Below, piece by piece: positions 42,385 through 51,216 of a stretch of 64,000 bases of DNA. A program made the position numbers and the translations under genes. Origin of the DNA: Candidatus Binatus sp. Lineage in GTDB: Bacteria > Desulfobacterota > Binatia > Binatales > Binataceae. Under the pieces are notes generated by a model that had not been told where the DNA came from, made no database searches, and was given only the letters and a program-made list of their open reading frames with translations. How positions within the stretch are numbered: the stretch's first letter is position 1; the number at the start of each line of letters is the position of its first letter. The stretch covers positions 36,123 through 100,122 of the forward strand of contig NZ_JAUSKL010000058.1 in the NCBI RefSeq assembly GCF_030646925.1. Direction: 5' to 3'.

Positions 42385-43146
42385 TCAATGAGGGTGGATG
42401 TCGTCCTCGAGCATCAGGTCGCGCAGATCGGAACGGCGGAAGATTCCTGCCACCGCGCGCGTCAGCGCGACCGAGAGCACCTGCCCCGGTTCGTCGTAAA
42501 TCCCGGCTTCGTCCTCAGCGCCAAGTCCGAACGAGCCGACCGGCGGATCGTAGTAGGTGTCGGCGGCGGTTCCCGCCCAGAACGGCACGCTGAACGGCGG
42601 CTTGTAGATTTCGACGTCGAGCACGAAGTCGGCGGTCGTGCGCCAGACCGGACCGTAGCGGCCGTCGGCGCGCCGATTCTTCTTCACCCAGCATTCGCGG
42701 ATCCTGCCGAGCACGACGTATTCCTGCGGTAGTTTTTTGCCCGCCCGATACGCCGCGTCGCTCGATTTCACCGCGCTCATGCCCGCTTCCTCGGCCGCGC
42801 GCGCGATTGCCAACTGCACGATCGGTCCCAGCGGCGCGCTGTACAGGCGCTGCGAGAGCACCCCGTCCTTGCCGATCGAGACGCCGATTTGTGGGTTGCC
42901 GTCGAGCGGCGCGGAGCCGCCTTCGGTGTCATCCGCCTTCTTGCGCTCGTCGGTCGGCACCAGCACCAGGATCGATCGATGCGGATAGCTGTTCTGATAG
43001 CCCTTGACCTGGAATGGATAGTACTCGAGCGTCTGGACCGAGGTGGGCGCCGGAGGAGGCGCGCCTCCAAGCGTGGCGCATCCCGCGAGCATCGAGAGGA
43101 ACGCCGCCAGCAGCGCGATTCGGCCTCTCTCCCAAAGCCGCACCAC
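42385..43146 (-). CDS. Putative lipoprotein of unknown function
   Basis: 253 residues. The N-terminus ALLAAFLSMLAGCATLGGAP has a lipobox (LAGC) so the mature protein would be lipid-anchored at Cys22. The rest (YYPFQVKGYQNSYPHRSILV, QEYVVLGRIRECWVKKNRR) is mixed alpha/beta without a domain I recognise. It is the last gene of the minus-strand kinase/FHA locus, 7 bp after the FHA membrane protein, so it may be its outer-membrane partner. Confidence 0.7.
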   Translation of the reverse strand: MVRLWERGRIALLAAFLSMLAGCATLGGAPPPAPTSVQTLEYYPFQVKGYQNSYPHRSILVLVPTDERKKADDTEGGSAPLDGNPQIGVSIGKDGVLSQRLYSAPLGPIVQLAIARAAEEAGMSAVKSSDAAYRAGKKLPQEYVVLGRIRECWVKKNRRADGRYGPVWRTTADFVLDVEIYKPPFSVPFWAGTAADTYYDPPVGSFGLGAEDEAGIYDEPGQVLSVALTRAVAGIFRRSDLRDLMLEDDIHPH

Positions 43147-43153
43147 TACTCCT

Positions 43154-44032
43154 TTATCGAGCCGCTACCTGCGACCGTTCGCGGAAGAGAAACAGCGTGC
43201 CGCCGATTTCGAGCCGGTCGCCGCTTTTCAATGCGACCCGGCCCGCGATCGGCTGGCTGTTGACGAAGATCTGGCCGCCGCTGGTCGAATTGATCACGAA
43301 GTTTTTGCCTTCGCGGCGGATTATCGCGTGACGCCCCAGCACGGCTTGGTCGCCGAAGAGCCCGATATCGCTCTCCTCGGCGCGGCCGATAATTGTCACC
43401 GGCTTGCTGAGCGGATACTCGCGGCCCTCGCGTGCGTTACGGCTCTGGCTGCGGACGACCATCAGCCATCCGCGTTTGAGCAATTCGCCGACCAGGCCGA
43501 TGAAAAATCCGATCAGCGCGCCCAGGACGATGATCGCTATCGCGCGGCCGAACGCCTGTGGAAACGTGCTGGTCAGGGTGTGATAGACAAAGCCGCCCAG
43601 CGCACCGCCGAGCAGGCCGCCGATCGCGCCGTTGCGCCTGCGCGCGGCCGATCCGAACGCGGAGCCGACGCCGAGTCCGACCGCGATTCCTAACACCGAC
43701 CATCCGAGGATTCGTCCGACAAATCCACCCCGGATCAGGTAATCGAAGGCTAACTCGCCGACAAACAGTCCGAGCGCTCCGCCCAGCGCGCCAATTATTC
43801 CACCCACAACGAAGCGGCGAATACCTTGTCGCCACTGGCCGACGCTCAAAGTCTCGATCGAGGCCAGAAAAGCGCTGATTAAAGCGCCGATCAAAGCCCC
43901 GAACAGGACGCCGCGGACGTAAACGGAATGAATTCCAAGGATCGGCTCGGAGACGCCCCACGCGGCGAACCCGCCGAGGCCGCCCGCCGCCGCATAGAAG
44001 AGCAATTTCTCGCTGGAGACATTACTGGCCAT
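43154..44032 (-). CDS. Membrane protein with C-terminal FHA domain
   Basis: 292 residues. Residues 10-195 are Gly/Ala-rich with about six hydrophobic helices (AAAGGLGGFAAWGV, GVLFGALIGALISAFLA, FVVGGIIGALGGALGLFVGE), a glycine-zipper-like packing. Residues 205-290 form an FHA phosphothreonine-binding domain: YPLSKPVTIIGRAEESDIGL, ILRREGKNF-type strands (here HAIIRREGKNFVIN), and GDRLEIGGTLFLFRE. The FHA part should read phosphorylation by the kinases encoded just upstream. Confidence 0.82.
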   Translation of the reverse strand: MASNVSSEKLLFYAAAGGLGGFAAWGVSEPILGIHSVYVRGVLFGALIGALISAFLASIETLSVGQWRQGIRRFVVGGIIGALGGALGLFVGELAFDYLIRGGFVGRILGWSVLGIAVGLGVGSAFGSAARRRNGAIGGLLGGALGGFVYHTLTSTFPQAFGRAIAIIVLGALIGFFIGLVGELLKRGWLMVVRSQSRNAREGREYPLSKPVTIIGRAEESDIGLFGDQAVLGRHAIIRREGKNFVINSTSGGQIFVNSQPIAGRVALKSGDRLEIGGTLFLFRERSQVAAR

Positions 44033-44131
44033 GATGCACTGACAGCATTGCGCGTGCCTGAAGCGGGTTCAAGCTCAAATCGGAAGCGCGGGAAATATGA
44101 CGCAACAATCGATCAAATCGGTGCGTCGCGA

Positions 44132-46552
44132 TCAGTTCGCCTGCGCGGTCCAAGTGCCGCGCTCGCCCGACGGCGTCGATTCGAAGGTGCCGCTCAGTTC
44201 GTCGCTGCGGCGCTGTCCTTCGAAGTAGTACGTCTCGGTGCCATACGGAACCTGGAACTGCAGATGACTGCCGCGGACGAAGCCCTCGATCGGCGTGAGT
44301 CCGTAGCCTGACGACTTGATCACCATCTCGCCGTGCAGGAAGCCATTGGGCTGCGGGCGAAGTCTAAGTTCGAGCGCGGGACTGCCGCCGCGCCGGAGTC
44401 CCGAGATCGTGCCGGTCGCGAGCGTCGGCCCGAGCATGCTCGACGATCCCGATCCAGAGCTCGACGATCCTGAAGATGAACTGCCGCCGGTGCTCCGTCC
44501 GATCGCGCCGCCGCTGCCCGGATACGACGCGTACGGACCGCCCGCATCGGCCACCACGCGGAATTTTTTCTCGCTGAAATATTGTCCGTTCAAGTAAAAA
44601 TTGACGGTGTAGGTGCCCGGCAGGAACGCTCCCCCGCGCGAGTTGCCGACGCGTCCGCTGAAGGTGACCGTCTTCATGCTCGGCGATACCGGCTGGAAGT
44701 CATTCACGCTGCCGAGCGTGCGTCCGTCCGCGCCGATATAGGCCGCATCGACGCGGTACTGATTCGCTTCGAGCTTGTAAAGCCGATTGTCGAACGTCGC
44801 CTGCCATCCGACGAACAGCACTTTCGACGCGTCGAACTCGGTGGTCGCGCCCGAGATCGCAGTGCCGGTCTTGGTGGTGTTGAGGAACTCGATATTGCGG
44901 AGTTCGAGCGGCTTGAGGCGGCGCTGCTCGATCATCGCGAGCTTGCGCGATTCGTCCACGCGGCGTTTTTCTTCGGCTTTCGCCGCTGCCGCCACTGCCG
45001 CCTCGGCCGCTGCCGCGGCAGTCTTCGCGCTGGTATCCTGGCTCACGATAAAGGCCTGCTGCGCGAGCAAGCGATCGTCCGAATAGAGCGCGACCTTGTA
45101 GTTGCCCGGCGGCTTCTCGGTCATGGTGGGCATCAGCGCGACGCCGCTGAAGTCGGCGATCGTTTGCGACGGGCCGACAAACTGCTGCGCGCCGCTGGAC
45201 GCAATCTGCAAGCCCGCCGGATCGAAGAACCTCGCCTCGACCTTCTGCTCGCTGCCGTCCAGCCCCGCGAGCAAATTCTTGAAGCTCGCGGTCCACTTGA
45301 GATAGCGCGCGTTGGTCAGTTCCGTATCCTTGAAGGTCGATTGCGGCGGCGCGACGACCGTGCCCTCGCGCGTCGAGAGCGCCAGCGTCATCTGCTGGAA
45401 CTCGAGCGGATTCTCCCGCGCCCGCGAAACCAGTTGCTCGTGCTTCCACGGCAGCGAATCGATCAGCGGCTTGACGCCGAGCCGAATCTGCAGCTCGGTA
45501 CTCGAGTAGAGATAAGTCGCGCCGAATGCGCCGCCGCCGAGCACGATCAAAAACACCATCAATCCGATCGTGCGGCGGAGCGCGCTCCTGGGCTTGCGAT
45601 GCACGATCGGCAGATCGTCATAGCGGCGGTCGTCGAAGTCGGGCTCCGGCGGCAGCGTCAATCCACCCGTACCATCTGTGGAACTGACGCCGCGCGCACC
45701 GGTATGTGACAGTCCGCGCCCGTAGAGCATCATGTCGCGGAATTCCTGAATCGACGACGGCCGTCCGTTCATCTCGTAGGCGAGCGCAGCGTCGATCGCG
45801 CCGGCGAGATTGCTCGATACGGCCGGGCGCAGATCGCGCACCGGCGGGAAGCTGAACGGCGGATACTTCTCGGGATCGCGCCCAGTCAGCACGTAATGCA
45901 GCGTCGCGCCGAGCGAGTAGATGTCGCTGCGCGGATCGACCTGTCCCTGGTATTGCTCCGGCGGCGCGAAGCCGAGCGTGCCGATCATCGTGCCCTTGCG
46001 CGCCGCCTTGAACAGCCGCGCAATTCCGAAATCGACCAGCACCACGCGCCCGTTCGGATTCAGCATCACGTTGGACGGCTTCATGTCGCGGTAGATAATC
46101 GGCGGCTGCAGCCCGTGCAGATACGCCAGCACGTCGGATAGCTGGCGCGCGACATCGATCACCAGGCCCTCGGGCAGCGGCTCGCCGCGCGCGGCGAGTT
46201 CCTCTTCGAGGTTGCGGCCCTCGACGTACTCCATCACCAGGTAGTGGCGATTCTGAATCTCGAACCGATCCGTAATCGCCGGGATCGCCTGATGCTTCAA
46301 TTGCGCGAGCGTGTCGGCCTCGCGCGCAAAATATTCGTTGGCCTCGATCCGCTGCTGCGGATCGATGAAATGATCGACCATCTCCTTGATCGCGCAGGGG
46401 CGATTCGCAAGGCGCTGATCGCGCGCGAGATACACCACGCCCATCCCGCCGCCGCCGAGCAGCTTTGCGATCGCATAGCGGCCCTGCAACACGGTGCCGG
46501 ACTCGAGCGGACCGGCCAGCGGCTGGGAGGGTGATTTGGGATCGTTCGGCAT
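44132..46552 (-). CDS. Transmembrane Ser/Thr protein kinase
   Basis: 806 residues. Cytoplasmic Hanks-type kinase at about 25-285: glycine loop LLGGGGMGVVYLARD, Lys in PCAIKEMV, catalytic IIYRDMKPSNVML, DFG in VLVDFGIARLF, and GFAPPEQYQG activation segment. One transmembrane helix follows at about 330-350 (IGLMVFLIVLGGGAFGATYL). The roughly 450-residue outer region has an Ala/Glu coiled stretch and beta-sandwich-like parts, a Ser/Gly low-complexity stretch near 690-715 and a final beta domain. It would sense an envelope signal. Second kinase of the locus. Confidence 0.9.
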   Translation of the reverse strand: MPNDPKSPSQPLAGPLESGTVLQGRYAIAKLLGGGGMGVVYLARDQRLANRPCAIKEMVDHFIDPQQRIEANEYFAREADTLAQLKHQAIPAITDRFEIQNRHYLVMEYVEGRNLEEELAARGEPLPEGLVIDVARQLSDVLAYLHGLQPPIIYRDMKPSNVMLNPNGRVVLVDFGIARLFKAARKGTMIGTLGFAPPEQYQGQVDPRSDIYSLGATLHYVLTGRDPEKYPPFSFPPVRDLRPAVSSNLAGAIDAALAYEMNGRPSSIQEFRDMMLYGRGLSHTGARGVSSTDGTGGLTLPPEPDFDDRRYDDLPIVHRKPRSALRRTIGLMVFLIVLGGGAFGATYLYSSTELQIRLGVKPLIDSLPWKHEQLVSRARENPLEFQQMTLALSTREGTVVAPPQSTFKDTELTNARYLKWTASFKNLLAGLDGSEQKVEARFFDPAGLQIASSGAQQFVGPSQTIADFSGVALMPTMTEKPPGNYKVALYSDDRLLAQQAFIVSQDTSAKTAAAAAEAAVAAAAKAEEKRRVDESRKLAMIEQRRLKPLELRNIEFLNTTKTGTAISGATTEFDASKVLFVGWQATFDNRLYKLEANQYRVDAAYIGADGRTLGSVNDFQPVSPSMKTVTFSGRVGNSRGGAFLPGTYTVNFYLNGQYFSEKKFRVVADAGGPYASYPGSGGAIGRSTGGSSSSGSSSSGSGSSSMLGPTLATGTISGLRRGGSPALELRLRPQPNGFLHGEMVIKSSGYGLTPIEGFVRGSHLQFQVPYGTETYYFEGQRRSDELSGTFESTPSGERGTWTAQAN

Positions 46553-46595
46553 TGTGACGATGAAAAAAGTCGGCGGCGAATCAGGTCATTCGCAA

Positions 46596-48704
46596 CTAAC
46601 CAGCAAATACAACCACCACTGTGATGTTATCGGTTCCTCCGCCCGTGTTGGCTGCGACGATCAATTCGCGCGCCGCGTCGAACGGGTCGCGATGACGCGC
46701 GAGAATTTCCTGAATCTGATGGTCCTCGACGTGCGCCGTCAAGCCGTCGCTGCAGAGCATCAGCTTGTCACCGCGCTTCAGCTTTAGCGAGAGCGATTCT
46801 GCGCCCGCGGGCCCGCTCTGGCGCGCGCCGAGCGAGCGCGTGATCACGTTTTTGTGCTCGTGGGTGCGCGCCTCGTCGGCGGTGATCTGGCCGATCTCGA
46901 CCAATCGCTGCACCAGCGAATGGTCGCGCGTCACCTGCCTGAGCGCAGGTCCGTCCATCACGTAGGCGCGGCTGTCCCCGACCCACGCGATCGCGGCGTC
47001 GGGTAGCGCGATCAACGCGCAAACGCCAGTGGATCCCATACCGCGAGATTCCGGGCGACTCGCAACATATTCGATAATCCTGGTATTTGCTTCCTCGAGC
47101 GCTCCCGCGAGCAATGCCGGCGCCTCGCCTTCCTTTGCGCTACTGCTCAGCCGGCTTTCAACATAGTCGCGGATCGTTTTTACGGCAATTGCCGACGCCA
47201 TTTCACCGGCCTCTGCGCCGCCCATCCCGTCCGCGACGACGTAGAGGTAGCTCGCGTCCGGCTCGATCATCGATTCGCGCGAATACTCGACCGCCAGCAC
47301 CGAATCTTCATTGTGCTCGCGCACTCGCCCGACGTCGGTCATCGCAGCGGCGCGCAGCCGAATCGGGCCGCCGGCCTGGATCAACTCGGCCTTGAATTCG
47401 TCGATATTCGCGAAACGGTCGGCGGGACTGAATGCAATCGCGCGGCGGACCGCCTGCTCGAGGCGCGGCGCCACGACGTGCGGCGGATAGAATCGCACCG
47501 GGCCGCCCTCTTCGCGCCAGCTCTCGCTCGGGATTCGCTCGCCCGTCAGCCACGTGTAGATCAGCGCGCCCGCCGAAAACACGTCGGCCCGCTTGTCGGC
47601 CTTCTTGCCGCGATAAATCTCAGGCGCGGTGTAGCCGTCGTTGAAGATCGGCTCGCTTTGCAACTCGTTGTCGTTGGTCACATAGTCGAGTCCCGTGAGC
47701 ATCGGGCGTCCGTTGCCGCCGAGCGCGACCGATTCGGGGCAGATGTCATTCACGCGGAGGCCGCGGCGATGCATAAATCCGATCGCCTGGCATAGCTGCA
47801 CGCCGTATGCGATCGCGTCGGCCTCGCTGAGCGGGGGTGCGCCTTTCACCGACGCTCGAATCGGCTTCAATTGCTGATCAGGATAAACCAGGTAGGCGCG
47901 ATCGCCTTCGACGAATCCGTCGGACGCGCGCAGATACGCCGGATGCGTGATCGTCTGTGACAGGGCGAGCACGCGGCCGAAGACCTCGCCGAGATCATCC
48001 GATCCTTGCGGCGGCGGCTCCTCGTGTTGCGCTTCGACTGCGGTCTCGGCAGGAATTTCGGCCGTGGCCGCCGCTACATTCGCGCCATTGGAACTGGCGG
48101 AAGCTCCGTCGGCGCTTTGAGACTCCGGCTCATCGGCATTCTGGAAGTCGGCGGCGCTGGCGGACTCGGTGGCGACGATCGTCGGATGTTCCGGCGCTGC
48201 ATTCGGCTCTTCGAGGATCTCAACCGCCTGATGGGACTCTGATTCCTGCGGCGCGGCCGTCTCGGCAATCGGAGCAACGTCCGCAATGGTCGCGGATGGC
48301 GTCGCCGATCCATTCGGCTGCGGCGCCAGCGGCCTGAGTTCGGCGGTCTTGGCGCGCGGGCCGTTCGGATCTTCTGGAGCGGGCGGCGGCGGAGCAAGCG
48401 TCGCCTCAGGCTGCGGATTCTCGGCTTCGGCCTCCGCCGGTTCGGGTCCGAACCGCTCTCGCAACACGATCGTCTCGACCGCGCCGCCGAGCTCGCGCCT
48501 TGCGCGGTAGCGATTCTCGATCGAAGTCTGTCCGGTCAGCTCGACGATCTCGATTCCCGCCTTCAACCTCGCACCCGCGAGCATCGGCGCGGGACGCGTC
48601 CGCGGTGGCGGCGCGCTCGATGCGCCCGCAAGGCCCTGTCCGCAACGATCGCAAAATTTGGCGTCGTCCGGCGCCGCTTGCCCGCATTCAGGACAGGTGA
48701 TCAT
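46596..48704 (-). CDS. Zinc-ribbon, pseudokinase and PP2C phosphatase fusion protein
   Basis: 702 residues. N-terminal zinc ribbon CPECGQAAPDDAKFCDRCG (residues 4-22), then a long Pro/Glu/Ala-rich linker. A kinase-like domain follows (about 225-445) in which the catalytic loop reads VNDICPESV (Asp kept, Lys and Asn lost) and the DFG position reads TGLDYV, so it is probably inactive. The PP2C phosphatase (about 455-700) has its metal Asp residues: GRVREHNEDSVLAVEY, YVVADGMGGAEAGEMAS, LCSDGLT, and GGGTDNITVVVV. Likely dephosphorylates targets of the two neighbouring kinases, with the pseudokinase as a docking or sensing module. Confidence 0.9.
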   Translation of the reverse strand: MITCPECGQAAPDDAKFCDRCGQGLAGASSAPPPRTRPAPMLAGARLKAGIEIVELTGQTSIENRYRARRELGGAVETIVLRERFGPEPAEAEAENPQPEATLAPPPPAPEDPNGPRAKTAELRPLAPQPNGSATPSATIADVAPIAETAAPQESESHQAVEILEEPNAAPEHPTIVATESASAADFQNADEPESQSADGASASSNGANVAAATAEIPAETAVEAQHEEPPPQGSDDLGEVFGRVLALSQTITHPAYLRASDGFVEGDRAYLVYPDQQLKPIRASVKGAPPLSEADAIAYGVQLCQAIGFMHRRGLRVNDICPESVALGGNGRPMLTGLDYVTNDNELQSEPIFNDGYTAPEIYRGKKADKRADVFSAGALIYTWLTGERIPSESWREEGGPVRFYPPHVVAPRLEQAVRRAIAFSPADRFANIDEFKAELIQAGGPIRLRAAAMTDVGRVREHNEDSVLAVEYSRESMIEPDASYLYVVADGMGGAEAGEMASAIAVKTIRDYVESRLSSSAKEGEAPALLAGALEEANTRIIEYVASRPESRGMGSTGVCALIALPDAAIAWVGDSRAYVMDGPALRQVTRDHSLVQRLVEIGQITADEARTHEHKNVITRSLGARQSGPAGAESLSLKLKRGDKLMLCSDGLTAHVEDHQIQEILARHRDPFDAARELIVAANTGGGTDNITVVVVFAG

Positions 48705-48710
48705 GCCCCG

Positions 48711-50426
48711 CTACCCTCGTCGAAATTGCAGTATAGCACTACCGAACACCACCTGATCGCGATCGTTCAATTTGTACAGTTGGTCGCGTCCCAGCCGGCC
48801 GCGCCCGGCGATATAAGTGCCGTTCAGGCTGCCAAGATCGCGGATGAAAAAATCGGCGCCGCGCTGAACTATCTCGGCGTGGCGGCGCGACACGCGCTCC
48901 GCTCCGCGTGCAAGCCGCTTCAGATCGATATCGAGCTCGTCCGACGGCTGTTGCGACCGCCCGATAACCGCTCGCGTGCCGAAAATGCCAAATTCCACGT
49001 CTTCGCCGCGCGCGATCAATCTGGCGGCCGCTTTTGCCGCGACCGCGCCATTGGCGGCGGCCTTCACTGGTACTACGCCCGGCGATTTCGCCGGTTGCGG
49101 CGACGGCGCGCGCACGGGATTCGACTGCGAACTCCGCGGCCCGCTCGAAGCTCGCGGCGCAGGTCGCGACGCGCCGCTCGAGGGCGTCGCCGGGTGCGGC
49201 TTCAAGTCCTGGGTCTTGGCGGTGGGAGACGTCGCCGGCGCCGAATTCTGATTCGTCAGCGAGCTTAGTCCCCGCTCAATCAAACTCCGCGCGCGCTCTG
49301 TCAGTTCGAGCGCACGCCTGAGCGGCGGTATCGCGGCTTTCGCCGCACTCCCAGGTTCCACGGATGGTACTGCGATCGGCTCGCTCAGCACGATCGTCGG
49401 CGCATTCGAGGCCGGTGACGCAGGACGCGGACGCCACGGCGCTGGCGATTGAATCGGCGCGGATCGCGGCCGCGGAGCGGGCGTCGGCGCTCGCGACGGC
49501 GGCGAGTAGCTTTGCGGCGCAGGCGCATTCCTTTTCAGATCGGCGGTCGGCGACGTGCTGATCGCCGACGGTGTGTACGACGCCGCCGTGCTCGAACCGG
49601 AAGTGATATTTTCGCGCGGCGGCTCAGGCAGCGCCCGCAGCATCGCCTTGGCCGACGCCGGCCGCTTGGTCACGTCCTTCTCGAGCGCGTTCATCACCAC
49701 TTCGGCCGTCTGATGCGATATTTCCGGCGCGAGGCTCCGAAGCAGCGGAAAACTGAACGGCGGCTCGAGCTGGGGATCGCGTCCGGTCATCAGATGATGC
49801 ATCGTGGCGGCGAGCGAATAGAGATCCGAGCGCGGCTCGACCTTGCCCATGTATTGCTCGGGCGGCGCGTAGCCGATCGATCCGATCTGGGTGCCGCGTC
49901 CGCCGGGCGGCAGGAAGCGCGCGATACCGAAGTCGATCAGCATCGCGCGGCCGCTCTTGTCGATCATGATATTGCCGGGCTTGAGATCGCGATAAATGAT
50001 CGGCGGCTTCTGCCCATGCAGAAATTCGAGCACGTCGAGCATCTGGCGCGCCCAGCGCAGCACCTTCTCTTCCGAGAGCTTGCCGTGCGGCCCGAGCTTG
50101 TCGAGCAGCGCTTGCAAGTCGCCGCCCGCGACGAATTCCATCACCAGGTAATGGCGTCCGTTCTCGGCGAAGTGATCGATCAGAGTCGGAATCCCCTGAT
50201 GCGACAGGCGCGCGAGCACGTTCGCCTCGCGCGTGAAATCCTCGATCGCTTTCTTTTCCTGAATTCCGTCGCCGAGGATCATCTCCTTGACGGCGACCGG
50301 CCGATTCGCTAACCGCGTGTCGTTCCCCAGATAAACGCGGCCCATGCCGCCCGCGCCGAGCACCTTCCTGACGCGATAACGACCGTCAAGCATGTGGCCC
50401 TCGGTGAGTTGCTCACCTGGATTCAT
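48711..50426 (-). CDS. Ser/Thr protein kinase with C-terminal FHA domain
   Basis: 571 residues. Kinase at about 15-265: VLGAGGMGRVYLGNDTRLAN, VAVKEMI, IIYRDLKPGNIMIDKSG, DFGIARFLPPGG, YAPPEQYMGKV. A Pro/Ser/Ala-rich linker of about 200 residues follows, then an FHA domain (about 475-571): FGTRAVIGRSQQPSDELDID, RVSRRHAEIV, LGSLNGTYIAG. No transmembrane helix. The FHA domain may bind the kinase's own or a partner's phosphothreonines. It starts 7 bp upstream of the PP2C fusion gene, implying one transcript. Confidence 0.92.
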   Translation of the reverse strand: MNPGEQLTEGHMLDGRYRVRKVLGAGGMGRVYLGNDTRLANRPVAVKEMILGDGIQEKKAIEDFTREANVLARLSHQGIPTLIDHFAENGRHYLVMEFVAGGDLQALLDKLGPHGKLSEEKVLRWARQMLDVLEFLHGQKPPIIYRDLKPGNIMIDKSGRAMLIDFGIARFLPPGGRGTQIGSIGYAPPEQYMGKVEPRSDLYSLAATMHHLMTGRDPQLEPPFSFPLLRSLAPEISHQTAEVVMNALEKDVTKRPASAKAMLRALPEPPRENITSGSSTAASYTPSAISTSPTADLKRNAPAPQSYSPPSRAPTPAPRPRSAPIQSPAPWRPRPASPASNAPTIVLSEPIAVPSVEPGSAAKAAIPPLRRALELTERARSLIERGLSSLTNQNSAPATSPTAKTQDLKPHPATPSSGASRPAPRASSGPRSSQSNPVRAPSPQPAKSPGVVPVKAAANGAVAAKAAARLIARGEDVEFGIFGTRAVIGRSQQPSDELDIDLKRLARGAERVSRRHAEIVQRGADFFIRDLGSLNGTYIAGRGRLGRDQLYKLNDRDQVVFGSAILQFRRG

Positions 50427-50498
50427 CGCGCTTGGCTATGCCTCTCGAAATGCGCCGCGCGGCGGCATCGGCCGCCGCTTCGCGGTCGAGGGCGGCGG

Positions 50499-51155
50499 TC
50501 AGGAGATCGATTCGACAACCAGCTTTAAAAATGTTTTTCCGATGATGACTTCGTCGCCCGACTTGATCTCGACCGGGATACCCGGCGTGAGCCGCGGCTG
50601 GCGATTCACATAGGTGCCATTCAAGCTGCCGGTATCCTCGATCGTGATCTTGCCACCCTCGATAATCAGCATCGCGTGTTTGCGCGAAATCTTGGCCTCG
50701 GGGTCGTCGGCGTCGAGATCGACCTCGGGAAACGATCCGGTCTCTGGATCCCAGCGGCCCACCAGGTTCTTGCCGTCTTCGAGCGGGAACTCCTGGCCCT
50801 TGCGAGGTGAACCGCGAACTATCGCGAGTTTCGCCTTGAACGGCGCTCCGCCTGCCGCGGCCGTCGTGGCCGGCGCCGGTGCTGCTTCCGGCTTGATCTC
50901 GCCGGTCGGCGCCTCGGATGGCGCAGCTTCCGATTTGATCTCAGCGGCCTCGGCTTCGGCCGCTGGAGCTTCTGCGGCTGGCGCAGGCGCGGTCGGCGCT
51001 GCCTCGGCGGGTGCCGCCGGCGCGAGACTCTCTGCGGGCGCCGGCGCCGCGGCTGTCGTACCTGAGCCGGCCGCCGCGTTAAGCTTCGCGCCGCATCCGT
51101 CGCAGTAGTCAAGACCGTCCATGTTTTCGTAGCCGCATTCGCCGCATTTGATCAT
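50499..51155 (-). CDS. Zinc-ribbon and FHA domain protein
   Basis: 218 residues. Zinc ribbon MIKCGECGYENMDGLDYCDG plus CGAKL (Cys 4, 7, 18, 21), an Ala/Pro/Glu-rich linker to about 105, then an FHA domain (LVGRWDPETGSFPEVDLDAD, ISRKHAMLIIEGG, TGSLNGTYVNRQP, GDEVIIGKTFL). Small soluble FHA adaptor, similar in role to GarA/OdhI-like or type VI Fha proteins. It lies between the vWA gene and the kinases. Confidence 0.88.
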   Translation of the reverse strand: MIKCGECGYENMDGLDYCDGCGAKLNAAAGSGTTAAAPAPAESLAPAAPAEAAPTAPAPAAEAPAAEAEAAEIKSEAAPSEAPTGEIKPEAAPAPATTAAAGGAPFKAKLAIVRGSPRKGQEFPLEDGKNLVGRWDPETGSFPEVDLDADDPEAKISRKHAMLIIEGGKITIEDTGSLNGTYVNRQPRLTPGIPVEIKSGDEVIIGKTFLKLVVESIS

Positions 51156-51216
51156 TTTCTAAGTCCTCGCAGGTCGGCGCGGAGCGTAATTGCTCCGGCC
51201 TTATTCAGGTACAAAA

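Noticed and set aside
44582..45709. 375-codon plus-strand frame opposite the transmembrane kinase
   Set aside because: Arg-rich shadow frame with no motif; the kinase frame runs through it.
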